DNA of 64,000 nt from Limosilactobacillus caviae (GCF_014635905.1 NZ_BMDS01000002.1:310001-374000), one strand, 5' to 3'. Counted from the first letter of the stretch, positions 54,530 through 63,561 are shown. Numbers and translations: made by a program. The notes: a model not told the origin generated them from the letters alone.

Positions 54530-56305
54530 ATGAATCTGCATCCTGATTACCTCTTAAATGAAGTTAATGAACCAAGTGATATTAAAGGGATGTCACTTGA
54601 TGAATTAAAGCAATTAGCAACCGAAATGCGTCAATTAGTTTTAGAACGTGATGCCAAAATCGGTGGACATGTTGGCCCTAACCTTGGTGTAATGGAATTG
54701 ACAATTGCTTTCCATTACGTTTTCGACTCACCGCATGATAAAGTTATTTGGGATGTTTCGCACCAAAGTTACGCCCATAAGATGCTGACCGGACGTAAAT
54801 TAGGGTTCTTAGATCCTGATCATTATGAGGACATTACAGGATATACGTCGCCAGAAGAAAGTGCCCATGATTTCTTTGAGATTGGTCACACTTCAACTTC
54901 AATTTCACTTGCGGTAGGAATGGCACAAGCACGTGATTTGATGAAGCCTCAATCACATAACAATATTATGGCGGTAATTGGGGATGGTTCCTTAAGTGGC
55001 GGATTAGCATTTGAAGGGTTAAATAACGCTGCAAAACTTAAGTCAAACTTGATTATCCTAGTTAATGATAACCAGATGTCAATTGATGAAGATCAGGGCG
55101 GATTATATAAGGGCCTTAAAGAACTTCGCGATACTAACGGTCAGTCACCAAATAACATTTTTAAGTTTATGGGGCTTGATTATAAGTACATTGCTGATGG
55201 TAATGACCTACAGACGATGATCGATACATTCAAAGAAGTGAAAAATATTGATCACCCAATCGTCCTCCATGTTAATACGCTAAAGGGAAAGGGATATAAG
55301 CCAGCTGTTGACAATAAGATGAAGTACCATTGGCGCGCTCCTTTTGACCTTAAGACAGGCGAGGATATTTATAAAGCAAATGGTGAATCGTATAGTGATG
55401 CGGTTCTTGCAGAATTAGATAAACAGATTGCGGAAAAGAAACCGGTTGTTGCTATTAATGCCGGTATTCCAGGAGTTTTTGATCTTGGTAAATTTAAAGC
55501 TAAACATCCGGACCGTTACTATGATGTTGGAATTGCTGAACAAGATTCTATTACGACAGCGGTTGCAATGGCTCAGGCTGGTGCGCGCCCCGTTGTTTTC
55601 CAAAACAGTACTTTCCTTCAACGGGCATATGACCAGTTAATTCATGATATGGCATTGAATGATGCGCCGGTTGTAATGATTGTTCGTGGCGGCTCGATTT
55701 CTGAAAACTCTGCTACTCATCAGGGAACATTTGATATTTCAATGATTAGTGATTTGCCAAATATTGAATATTTAGCACCAACAAATGTTGAAGAAATGAT
55801 TTCAATGCTTCGTTGGGCAATCAACCAAACTGATGAACCAGTTGTCATTCGTCAACCAGAAAAACCACTTGTCCATGGTACGCCAACTCAAGAGGACTAC
55901 AGTACAATTAAGTATGATATCGCTCATCGCGGAAGTGAAGTTGCGATTATGGCAGTCGGCGATTTCTGGGAGCTTGGGGAAAAGGTAAGAAAAGAGCTTC
56001 AAGATAAGTTGAATATTGATGCTACCTTGATTAATCCGAAGTCGGTAACCGGAATTGATTCAGATGTTTTGCATCATTTAGCGGAAAATCATGATGTCGT
56101 TGTAACACTAGAAGACGGAATCTTGAGTGGCGGCTTTGGTGAAACGATTGCTCGCTATTACGGACCCAAGAATATGAAAGTTTTAAACTTCGGAGCACCG
56201 CGTGAATTTGCGGATAATGTTCCTACAGATGTACTATATGAATGGTATCACTTAACTCCTAAACAAATTGTGGATGACGTTGAACAAGTTATTCACTCGT
56301 TGTAA
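54530..56305 (+). CDS. dxs: 1-deoxy-D-xylulose-5-phosphate synthase-like enzyme
   Basis: The 591-aa TPP enzyme has the Dxs order: catalytic His in IGGHVGPNLGVMELT (His47), IWDVSHQSYAHKMLTGR, GHTSTSISLAVGMA, TPP/Mg motif GDGSLSGGLAFEGLNNA (151 on), then a transketolase-type Pyr domain (YYDVGIAEQDSITTAVAMA) and C-terminal domain. Dxs joins pyruvate and glyceraldehyde 3-phosphate. It is slightly shorter than usual (~620 aa), and no other MEP-pathway gene is nearby, so its product may feed thiamine synthesis or it may be a related ketolase (inference). Confidence 0.88.
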   Translation: MNLHPDYLLNEVNEPSDIKGMSLDELKQLATEMRQLVLERDAKIGGHVGPNLGVMELTIAFHYVFDSPHDKVIWDVSHQSYAHKMLTGRKLGFLDPDHYEDITGYTSPEESAHDFFEIGHTSTSISLAVGMAQARDLMKPQSHNNIMAVIGDGSLSGGLAFEGLNNAAKLKSNLIILVNDNQMSIDEDQGGLYKGLKELRDTNGQSPNNIFKFMGLDYKYIADGNDLQTMIDTFKEVKNIDHPIVLHVNTLKGKGYKPAVDNKMKYHWRAPFDLKTGEDIYKANGESYSDAVLAELDKQIAEKKPVVAINAGIPGVFDLGKFKAKHPDRYYDVGIAEQDSITTAVAMAQAGARPVVFQNSTFLQRAYDQLIHDMALNDAPVVMIVRGGSISENSATHQGTFDISMISDLPNIEYLAPTNVEEMISMLRWAINQTDEPVVIRQPEKPLVHGTPTQEDYSTIKYDIAHRGSEVAIMAVGDFWELGEKVRKELQDKLNIDATLINPKSVTGIDSDVLHHLAENHDVVVTLEDGILSGGFGETIARYYGPKNMKVLNFGAPREFADNVPTDVLYEWYHLTPKQIVDDVEQVIHSL

Positions 56306-56309
56306 TAAA

Positions 56310-56353
56310 GAACTGTCATTACAGGTTTTTGCCTGGTGGGTGACAGTTTTTTT
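56310..56353 (+). terminator. Intrinsic terminator after dxs
   Basis: AACTGTCA and TGACAGTT with an inner CAGG/CCTG extension, followed by seven T residues. Confidence 0.85.
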
Positions 56354-56424
56354 AGTTTAAAAATGCAAATAGCTTCTTTTTACGTATATATATTTATAGT
56401 GACCTAAAAAGGAGTTATTTAATT

Positions 56425-58122
56425 ATGAAACTTAAAAATAATACTTACTCATTACGCAACGCCTACTTATTAGGACTAGCAACGGCAACATCGATTTTGA
56501 CAATCAATTTTACTAACCCTCCAGCATTGGCCGATAGTCAGGTTCTTCCAGCAAATTCCCTTGTTAGCAAATCAGATAAAGGCGAAACTGTCCCTGTAAA
56601 ACGAGTGATTTTCTTTAACCTTTTAAGCGGTGTTCAAAAGGTGGAACAAGTGTCTTATGCTCACCGTCAAGTATCAAATGATCCTAAGCAGCCTTCTGTT
56701 TGGATTATTGAACCGTTTGAAGAGATTAAAATTCCAGAACAAGCTGGCTTTGTTCCTTCAATTAGTGAACTACCGATAATTACTAGAACGACTGATCTTT
56801 CTTGTTTTAAGCATCCCATCGATGTCTTTTACCATCCCCTTGACGCAGGTTATCAATTAGATAAACCAGCAAAGCAAGAAAAACAAAATGAGGAATCCTT
56901 TACTCAAACAAGTATTGCCACAGAGGATCGGCAAACTAACACAGAATATTATCAAGTAAAGAGTGAAGGAGTGCAGAGTGATAATACCGGGTCAGCAGAC
57001 AAATCGACGAATACAATGGTGAATGAAACTAAAGATGAAGCAATTCAGGAAGGCAATCAAGGAATTGATGCAGGTACGGATCCACTAGAAATAGGGCATA
57101 AAGATCAAGATACTCAGGTTACGAATGAGGTAGAAGAACAGGGAGTAGGAGAATCAATAATCGATATTAAAGACACAGCAGCCGGAGATAGTGACTATCA
57201 CTATCAGGACCAAAATTGGCAAACAGACGCCTTACCACAAGACGATGAAAGTACAATGACTGACTTTAATCCCCCAATGCTAATATCGACTGAAACAGGG
57301 GATGCTGTAGTGAGTGTGAAGGAGCAGGGGACCCAGACAAATGATTATTCTGGTGAAAAACCTAAACAAGACACAAGGGATACCCAGACGCTAATTGATA
57401 AAAAAGAAGCAGGGATGCAAACAATGACTTCAGATGTTGAAAATAGCGAAAGTCAAACAAATTATATTGAAACAGGTGAAACTGCAACACAAACAAAGAT
57501 AGAAGTAATGGATAAAGAAGTTCAAACGGAAAATAAACTGTTGCAAGATCAAGAAATAGATAAGTCGAAAGAGGATTATCTTGAGCAAGGAAGTCAAACG
57601 GACCAGGTATTACAGGAAACTCGAGGAACACAAAGCAGTATTCCAGCGCAAGATGACAACCAGCAAACGGATAATTTTAGTCAAGAAGTAGCGGTACAGA
57701 TAGATCCTATTGAAACAAAAGAAGAAGGGACTGATCCGCTAATCAGTTATCAGGAAAGAGATACTCAAGCAACGTTAAAACAAGCAGAAAAAATTACCCT
57801 GCCAGAAGATAATCAAAATAAGGAAATCAGTTTCAGGAGCCGTCCTCAGTCAACGATCCAAGAGATTAACGAGGAGTCTGCGGGAATTTCTCTACCCGAT
57901 AACAATAAGCGCAGTAATTTTCACCAACAAATAACGAAAGCTAATGATAAATTGAGGACTTTAGTTAAGCATAGAAATAATAAACATCAGCAGGAAAAAG
58001 GGATGCTTCCGCAAACGGGTAATAAAACTGATTCGTTAGCGACATTTATTGGTTTGGGAATCACACTTTTGATTGCGGGGATGGGCTTATTTTCCCTCAA
58101 GAAGATAAAAAGCAGAAAATAA
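56425..58122 (+). CDS. LPQTG-anchored surface protein with Gln-Thr periodic repeats
   Basis: The 565-aa protein has a YSIRK-like signal (NTYSLRNAYLLGLATATS) cleaved near ALA-D, and a folded-looking N-terminal part to about residue 150. An acidic Glu/Gln/Asp/Thr-rich middle (about 155-480) has degenerate copies of a 11-12-residue unit ending in QT (DTQT, GMQT, ESQT, ATQT, EVQT). A basic linker precedes LPQTG (528-532), then a hydrophobic helix and KKIKSRK tail, the standard sortase signal. It is therefore covalently bound to peptidoglycan. No adhesin domain is recognised; adhesion or aggregation is a guess. Confidence 0.87.
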   Translation: MKLKNNTYSLRNAYLLGLATATSILTINFTNPPALADSQVLPANSLVSKSDKGETVPVKRVIFFNLLSGVQKVEQVSYAHRQVSNDPKQPSVWIIEPFEEIKIPEQAGFVPSISELPIITRTTDLSCFKHPIDVFYHPLDAGYQLDKPAKQEKQNEESFTQTSIATEDRQTNTEYYQVKSEGVQSDNTGSADKSTNTMVNETKDEAIQEGNQGIDAGTDPLEIGHKDQDTQVTNEVEEQGVGESIIDIKDTAAGDSDYHYQDQNWQTDALPQDDESTMTDFNPPMLISTETGDAVVSVKEQGTQTNDYSGEKPKQDTRDTQTLIDKKEAGMQTMTSDVENSESQTNYIETGETATQTKIEVMDKEVQTENKLLQDQEIDKSKEDYLEQGSQTDQVLQETRGTQSSIPAQDDNQQTDNFSQEVAVQIDPIETKEEGTDPLISYQERDTQATLKQAEKITLPEDNQNKEISFRSRPQSTIQEINEESAGISLPDNNKRSNFHQQITKANDKLRTLVKHRNNKHQQEKGMLPQTGNKTDSLATFIGLGITLLIAGMGLFSLKKIKSRK

Positions 58123-58145
58123 AACAAGAAATTTGCTAAAAGTAC

Positions 58146-58174
58146 TTGCATTCTTAATTTTCTAATAGTATTCT
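58146..58174 (+). promoter_or_regulatory. Promoter of the leader peptide-permease unit
   Basis: TTGCAT, 17-base spacer, TATTCT, about 34 bases before the leader-peptide start. Confidence 0.6.
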
Positions 58175-58207
58175 AATGTTATTGAAAAACAAATGGAGGA
58201 AATTAAA

Positions 58208-58285
58208 ATGCAAATTTATAATCGATCTATTATTCATCATCTAACCTCCACCTCAACCACAACAACATTCATCGTGGTTGAGTAG
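58208..58285 (+). CDS. Threonine-rich leader peptide (25 aa)
   Basis: This short ORF has a strong ribosome site (TGGAGGAA, seven bases before ATG). Codons 13-20 read Thr-Ser-Thr-Ser-Thr-Thr-Thr-Thr, preceded by His-His and followed by Phe-Ile-Val-Val-Glu-stop. Its Thr/Ser run overlaps strand 1 of a set of alternative hairpins that end in a terminator before an amino-acid permease gene. The layout matches ribosome-mediated attenuation as in the enteric thr operon leader, sensing charged tRNA-Thr. Peptide function beyond its own translation is not expected. Confidence 0.75.
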   Translation: MQIYNRSIIHHLTSTSTTTTFIVVE

Positions 58286-58388
58286 TTTTAATATATCTTA
58301 AATCTGTTAGCAAATGGCTATCCAAGATGTCTCAACCACTTATCAAAATTGACAAGGGTTGTTTAGGGACGTAATGGGTAGCTTTTTT
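58252..58388 (+). promoter_or_regulatory. Transcription attenuator: alternative hairpins and terminator
   Basis: Strand 1 is CTCAACCAC (58252-58260), strand 2 GTGGTTGAG (58274-58282), strand 3 an exact copy of strand 1 (58331-58339). Strand 2 can pair with either. Strand 3 also lies inside a terminator: GCTATCC (58317-58323) with GGGTAGC (58376-58382), inner CAACC/GGTTG and GTCT/GGAC pairs, then TTTTTTATTT. A ribosome stalled on Thr codons would cover strand 1, allow 2-3 pairing and read-through. One reaching the stop at 58285 would cover strand 2 and let the terminator form. Confidence 0.72.
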
Positions 58389-58406
58389 ATTTGAAATGAG
58401 GTTAGA

Positions 58407-59798
58407 ATGATGGACAATCAAGAAAAGAAAGTAAAATTAAATCGGACGATGACACCTGGTCAAATGGAAATGATTGCAATCGGGGGAACAATCGGTAGTG
58501 GTCTTTTCATGGGGGCAACATCAACGATTAAATGGACAGGACCATCTGTACTACTGGCGTATGCGTTTGTCGGTTTAGTTCTTTATGGTGTTATGCGTGC
58601 GCTAGGAGAAATGATCTATATTAGTCCAGGCACCGGGTCTTTTGCGGATTATGGTTCAAAATACATTCATCCCTTAGCAGGATATTTAACAAAGTGGAGT
58701 AATGTTTTCCAGTTTATCATTGTTGGTATTTCAGACATTATTGCAATGAGTCAATACTTAAATTATTGGTGGCCTAAATTACCAGACTGGATTTCTGGAT
58801 TAGTAATGATCACTATTCTGACGCTTGCTAATCTGGCTTCTGCTAAGGCTTATGGACGACTCGAATTTTGGTTCGCGATGATTAAGGTTGTTACAATTAT
58901 CGTAATGATCATTTTAGGACTTTTGGTAATTGTGCTAGGACTTGGAAATAACTGGCATCCGGTTGGTATTTCCAACTTATGGACACATGGTGGATTCTTT
59001 ACTGGCGGATTTATGGGATTCATGTTCTCATTATCTGTTATCGCAGGTTCATACCAGGGAATTGAGTTACTTGGTATTACAGCCGGTGAAGCTGCTTCTC
59101 CACGTCACGCAATTGTTAAATCAGTGAAATCTGTTATTTGGCGGATCTTGATTTTCTACATTGGAGCAATTTTTGTTATCGTTTCAATCTATCCATGGGA
59201 CGAATTAAAAGCAGTAGGTTCCCCATTTGTTGAAACATTTACTAAGGTTGGTATTACCGGAGCAGCAGGGATTATTAACTTTGTTGTGCTAACTGCCGCT
59301 TTATCTGGTGCCAACTCAGGAATCTACAGTGCTAGTCGGATGTTATTTAAGCTTTCGGTCGATGGTGAAGTTCCTAAGGTATTTAGTAAGTTATCAAAAC
59401 GGGTTGTTCCTAATGTAGCCATTCTAACAATTGCATTTTGGATCTTCCTTGGCTTTATTGTTAACATGCTGCTATCAATGTTTAATGCTGCCTCGGCAAA
59501 TATCTTCGTAATCGTATATAGTTCAAGTGTTCTTCCCGGAATGGTCCCATGGTTTATTATCTTAATTTCGGAATTAAACTTCCGCCGCAATAATCCTGAA
59601 GAATTAACTGACCATCCATTTAAAATGCCGTTGTATCCAGCATATAATTACTTCAGTTTAATCGCATTAACCGTTATCTTGCTCTTTATGTTCTTCAATC
59701 CAGATACAAGAATTTCGGTTAGCGTTGGCGCAATCTTCTTAATTATTATGAGTATTATTTATAAACTAAGAACTCGCCGCCAAGATAAATTAGCATAA
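58407..59798 (+). CDS. Amino-acid permease of the APC superfamily (AAT family)
   Basis: The 463-aa, 12-helix protein opens with the AAT-family MEMIAIGGTIGSGLFMGATSTI and LLAYAFVGLVLYGVMRALGEM, then PGTGSFADYGSKYIHPLAGY and YQGIELLGITAGEAASPRHA, as in GabP/CycA/AnsP-type proton symporters. Substrate is not readable from sequence, but the Thr/Ser-rich leader upstream points to threonine or serine (inference). A GAGGTTAGA site precedes two adjacent ATG codons; the first is used here. Confidence 0.9.
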   Translation: MMDNQEKKVKLNRTMTPGQMEMIAIGGTIGSGLFMGATSTIKWTGPSVLLAYAFVGLVLYGVMRALGEMIYISPGTGSFADYGSKYIHPLAGYLTKWSNVFQFIIVGISDIIAMSQYLNYWWPKLPDWISGLVMITILTLANLASAKAYGRLEFWFAMIKVVTIIVMIILGLLVIVLGLGNNWHPVGISNLWTHGGFFTGGFMGFMFSLSVIAGSYQGIELLGITAGEAASPRHAIVKSVKSVIWRILIFYIGAIFVIVSIYPWDELKAVGSPFVETFTKVGITGAAGIINFVVLTAALSGANSGIYSASRMLFKLSVDGEVPKVFSKLSKRVVPNVAILTIAFWIFLGFIVNMLLSMFNAASANIFVIVYSSSVLPGMVPWFIILISELNFRRNNPEELTDHPFKMPLYPAYNYFSLIALTVILLFMFFNPDTRISVSVGAIFLIIMSIIYKLRTRRQDKLA

Positions 59799-59806
59799 AA
59801 ATATAA

Positions 59807-59846
59807 ATGCTCTCAAAATAGATTGTTTTGGGAGTATTTTCTTTTG
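59807..59846 (+). terminator. Intrinsic terminator after the permease gene
   Basis: ATGCTCTCAAAA (59807-59818) pairs with TTTTGGGAGTAT (59826-59837) with wobbles, followed by TTTTCTTTT. Confidence 0.75.
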
Positions 59847-59909
59847 CTAAGGAAAATGATAGAATATTTTTACGAACGTACGTTTAATTAGAAAGGTATT
59901 TACGAACAT

Positions 59910-60761
59910 ATGCGATTTCGATTTAATAAAAAAACAAAGTATCTAATTTTAGCATTAGTAGCGATTTTCGGTATTGGCAGTTTTACACAGCAGCCAGAAA
60001 AGGGGAATGCTTCTCCGCAAGGGATTCAACGACTTGTCTCCTGGCGGCATAACAGCAACCATAATCGTTCATCAACATTAACGCCTCCTACGCAATCTCA
60101 GGCGACAAGTGTACTCTCTGATGGTGTTCGTCAGCAATTAGGAACCTCCAATATAAAATGGAATGGATATGGTGCATTTATCCTCAATAATAACCAAACT
60201 AATTTGAATGCCAGCATTAATAACGCTCCATACGCTGTTAATCGTCGCGATTCTCGAGGACGCGCATGGCAGGGTGATGCATGGCTTAACCGAACAACAC
60301 GACAATATCGTAACCGTAATGAAACGGGGAATGGTGCTACTAATTGGAAACCGGTTGGATTTTTGCAGGCCCATAATTTAAAGGGTGGTATTTCTCATGC
60401 TTATGATCGCGGCCACTTGCTAGGTTATGCTCTGGTTGGCGGGATTCGCGGATTTAATGCTTCTGAGTCTAATCCAGCAAATATTGCGACACAGACAGCC
60501 TGGGCAAATGAAGCACGAAGCAGTTCTTCGACTGGGCAAAATTACTACGAAGGCCTTGTTAGAAAGGCACTTGACCAAAATAAACAGGTGCGTTACCGAG
60601 TAACTGATATTTATGATGGCAATAATTTAGTGCCTTCCGGTGCTCATATTGAAGCAAAATCAAAAGACGGGAGCTTACAATATAACGTTTTCGTGCCAAA
60701 TGTACAAAATAATATCAGTATCAATTATGCTACTGGAGCGGTAACGGCGATTGATGGATAA
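59910..60761 (+). CDS. Secreted DNA/RNA non-specific endonuclease (EndA/NucA-like)
   Basis: The 283-aa protein has an N-terminal signal or anchor (RFRFNKKTKYLILALVAIFGIGSF), a low-complexity Ser/Thr/Asn linker and a beta-beta-alpha-metal nuclease domain. The catalytic DRGH box is at 166-169 (YDRGHLLGYALVGG) and the metal-site Asn lies in SNPANIATQTAWANEA. This matches pneumococcal EndA-type surface nucleases. It probably degrades extracellular nucleic acids. Confidence 0.92.
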   Translation: MRFRFNKKTKYLILALVAIFGIGSFTQQPEKGNASPQGIQRLVSWRHNSNHNRSSTLTPPTQSQATSVLSDGVRQQLGTSNIKWNGYGAFILNNNQTNLNASINNAPYAVNRRDSRGRAWQGDAWLNRTTRQYRNRNETGNGATNWKPVGFLQAHNLKGGISHAYDRGHLLGYALVGGIRGFNASESNPANIATQTAWANEARSSSSTGQNYYEGLVRKALDQNKQVRYRVTDIYDGNNLVPSGAHIEAKSKDGSLQYNVFVPNVQNNISINYATGAVTAIDG

Positions 60762-60784
60762 ATAACTATTACTAAGCTATAAAG

Positions 60785-60818
60785 AGGCTCTTCCTGATAT
60801 TCAGGAGGGGCCTTTTTT
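60785..60818 (+). terminator. Intrinsic terminator after the nuclease gene
   Basis: AGGCTCTTCCTGA pairs with TCAGGAGGGGCCT through two wobbles around a three-base loop, followed by six T residues. Confidence 0.85.
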
Positions 60819-60927
60819 AGTTAATCACTCTATTGATAATTCAAAATATTTTAATGGTTACTTGCAAAATTAATGTAAATAACCGAAAATAAAGGAAGTT
60901 AATATTGTTTAGAAAAGGACTATGCTA

Positions 60928-63243
60928 ATGACAGATTCAGATCTAAAAAAGATTCATATTGTTTTTAATGGTCAAGACACGCCACCATTAAAAATTAGCC
61001 AGCTTTTTGATGCAAATAAGTTTAATCGTATGACAGCGGTAACGGGTAATATTACAGCTGATTTTATTAATCAGTACTTAAGTCGATTTATTAAAGTTGA
61101 AGTTGCCCTCAGTACTCCTGAAAATCATGAAGTCAAGACTGGCGAAGACGTAATTACAAAAGTTGCTTTAACTGATGCATTGCTTGTGGCAGCAAATAAA
61201 AAGCCAGCAAAAATATTTGAAGCACTTACCAGCGATAATCAGGTAAATGTATTGAATAACCTTTTTCAGGTTGCTATTGCACCAACTCAGGCCATTCATT
61301 CGCGTTTTTACCTTTTGAGTAATTCTGAAACCCATGATACGCGGGTAATTCTGGGAAGTCTTAACCTAGATAATGATTCATTTGATAGTCAACGTAACCA
61401 ATATGAAGAAATTCTGGTTTTTGATAACGATATCCGGCTATTTCAGAACTTAGACAGCCACTATAAAAATGATATTAAGCCAGTGTTGCGACCATTTTTT
61501 ACAGAAAACCTCTTAAAGGCCGCACAGAATCAAATTGATGAGAGTCTTAAAGATAATAAAGGCGCTACAAATGCAGTTGTAATTCTTGATAATGAAGTAA
61601 CCGACCAAATTGCCGCTGCTGATATGACTGACTTAATTAGTCATGATATTCAAAAACAAATCGATGAAAATAAGATTCCCGCTATGATTACAAAGGCTAT
61701 GCGGGATATTACTACTAATCGATCCCAAGACAAAGAAGAAGCAGAACGACAAATTCAACAGCATGACACTATTTATACCTTACAGAAGACAGCAGTGTCA
61801 CCACGTGCTGCTAAACCAAAATTAAAATCACGGGAAAAGATTTTTAAACAGGTTCAGGATGCGCTGATTAGTGGCATGACACCACAACAACGATCTGCAG
61901 AAAAGAAATATACAACCTTCTTGTATGACCGGCCAATGGAAAGAAACCTAGTTAACAATAATAGCGGACTTTATGTACCAAATGATACTGGTACTCACCC
62001 GATTCCATTTGGCAAGGTCGCAACTATTAGTCAAATTCGTGATGGATTAAAGAGCATCGACGCGATTATGAAAGGCTACCAGCAATATGTTGTCGATTAT
62101 AATGATGACTACGGCAAGCGGTTTTATGAGGCTATTTTATATAGTTTTACGGCGCCATTCTTATGGGAAATTCGGGCTAAAGCTAGTCTAAATCCCGAAG
62201 ATGGTAACGATATCCCTAATTTCCTGATTCTAGGTGCAACTGCCGGTTCTGGAAAGTCAACCTTATTGCGGATCATTAATCAGTTAACGTGGAATACCGA
62301 CCGTTCATTAATAGACTTTGGAACTATCTATCCAACTGAAACACCTCAGAAAAAGGCAAAGACAGTTGATGCAATTGAACATTACATGAAACTAGGCAGT
62401 TCATATCCGGTTTTAATGGACGAAATTGAACCATATTTCTTCCAGCAGGACCAATATAGTCGGCACTTGGTCGTTGATACGATGAATGAATTAGTTAATA
62501 ATCCTCATGCAATTGCACCATTAATCGGAACAACTAACTACGATTCAGGCTTTACCATGCTTCGTGAAACCGCTCGGCGAACTTATTACCTACAAATCGA
62601 CAAGGTTATCGATGAACAGCAGAAGGGTGAGGCTAATAAATATATCTATAACGTACGTCAAACCTTAAATAATACATTGTTTAAGGATTTTGTAATGCGG
62701 ATGGCAAGTTTATTAGAAGATGACGAAACCCCATGGCGGGCCTTTGATGAAAAGACTGGTAAACTAGATTTCTTAGCAAATACGCGAAAGCTATTCCGTG
62801 ACTACTACCAAATGGCTGATATGGAAATTCCGCCATATTTTGCTGATGAAATTTGTGATGATTTTAAGGAGAGTTCACGAAACCGTTGGGCAAAACTCTA
62901 TTTAACGCAAGAAGAAGATTTCAAATATCGTCAACAAGATCATAGTTTGTTATTTGATATTTCAAAGCTTAATACTTTTAATGGATTTACAGCTGATAGT
63001 ATTGAAAAGTACCGAAATGCGCTTCCAATTGAACTTTGCGTTGATGGGATTAATGGGAAACGTGGTAAATTCGTTGAAATAAAAGCAAACGAATTCTTTA
63101 AGTGGATCGGTGAGCGTAATCCATATGCTGACGAAAAAGATATGGATAATAATGAAACAATAACCGCAAAGCCAGCTAAAAAATCTTCAGAATCCCTTGC
63201 AAGAGAACCAAAGAGAGGATTCTGGGCACGTCTATTTGGTTAA
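60928..63243 (+). CDS. Fusion of a PLD-like nuclease domain and an AAA+ ATPase, unknown function
   Basis: The protein has 771 residues from the ATG at 60928, eight bases after AAAAGGA; an ATG six bases earlier is too close. The N-terminal ~170 residues are PLD-like: ITADFINQYLSRFIKVEVAL, then HSRFYLL (His124, a H-x-R variant of HxK) and VILGSLNLDNDSF...NQYEEILVF. A charged helical middle follows. The C-terminal half holds a P-loop ATPase: Walker A LGATAGSGKST (about 436-444), Walker B YPVLMDEIEPYF (Asp498) and a sensor-like APLIGTTNYDS with an arginine-rich RETARRTYY. I know no named family for the whole. It could be a nucleic-acid processing or defence protein (inference). It is monocistronic. 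Confidence 0.8.
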   Translation: MTDSDLKKIHIVFNGQDTPPLKISQLFDANKFNRMTAVTGNITADFINQYLSRFIKVEVALSTPENHEVKTGEDVITKVALTDALLVAANKKPAKIFEALTSDNQVNVLNNLFQVAIAPTQAIHSRFYLLSNSETHDTRVILGSLNLDNDSFDSQRNQYEEILVFDNDIRLFQNLDSHYKNDIKPVLRPFFTENLLKAAQNQIDESLKDNKGATNAVVILDNEVTDQIAAADMTDLISHDIQKQIDENKIPAMITKAMRDITTNRSQDKEEAERQIQQHDTIYTLQKTAVSPRAAKPKLKSREKIFKQVQDALISGMTPQQRSAEKKYTTFLYDRPMERNLVNNNSGLYVPNDTGTHPIPFGKVATISQIRDGLKSIDAIMKGYQQYVVDYNDDYGKRFYEAILYSFTAPFLWEIRAKASLNPEDGNDIPNFLILGATAGSGKSTLLRIINQLTWNTDRSLIDFGTIYPTETPQKKAKTVDAIEHYMKLGSSYPVLMDEIEPYFFQQDQYSRHLVVDTMNELVNNPHAIAPLIGTTNYDSGFTMLRETARRTYYLQIDKVIDEQQKGEANKYIYNVRQTLNNTLFKDFVMRMASLLEDDETPWRAFDEKTGKLDFLANTRKLFRDYYQMADMEIPPYFADEICDDFKESSRNRWAKLYLTQEEDFKYRQQDHSLLFDISKLNTFNGFTADSIEKYRNALPIELCVDGINGKRGKFVEIKANEFFKWIGERNPYADEKDMDNNETITAKPAKKSSESLAREPKRGFWARLFG

Positions 63244-63251
63244 TATTAAAA

Positions 63252-63292
63252 AGAAGGTCTAGGACGCAATTAAGCATTCAAGACCTTTTTAT
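63252..63292. terminator. Bidirectional terminator
   Basis: AAGGTCT (63254-63260) pairs with AGACCTT (63281-63287) with inner GC/GC pairing and T/A runs, between convergent genes. Confidence 0.7.
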
Positions 63293-63561
63293 TATTTACT
63301 ATTAACTTTAGCGGCTGCTCGTTTAGGCTGCCGTTTTAAGTTTTCAAGTCGATTTACCAATGGTTTCGCATATTTTACGTAAAGCGAATTGCTAAGGAGC
63401 CAGTTATGAAAACGCGGCGATACCTTAGTAATACACCATATTGTCAGAAGGAAAAAGGGCACTTGAGGAATTATCGGAAGTAAGACCCCAATTATCCCGC
63501 CAACAAATGAAATACTGCCTAATACGATCCACAGAAGTTTCATTCCTAGTTTTAAGAGCAT
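63292..63561 (-). CDS. DUF454 (YbaN-like) small membrane protein
   Basis: The 89-aa protein has hydrophobic helices at about 5-25 and 30-45 and the DUF454 stretch GIIGVLLPIIPQVPFFLLTIWCITK followed by SPRFHNWLLSN. Function is unknown. The tail is strongly basic. Confidence 0.87.
   Translation of the reverse strand: MLLKLGMKLLWIVLGSISFVGGIIGVLLPIIPQVPFFLLTIWCITKVSPRFHNWLLSNSLYVKYAKPLVNRLENLKRQPKRAAAKVNSK

Noticed and set aside
58141-58406. T-box riboswitch before the amino-acid permease
   Set aside because: No T-box consensus (AGGGUGGNACCGCG-like) is present; the hairpin set and coding leader explain the region better.
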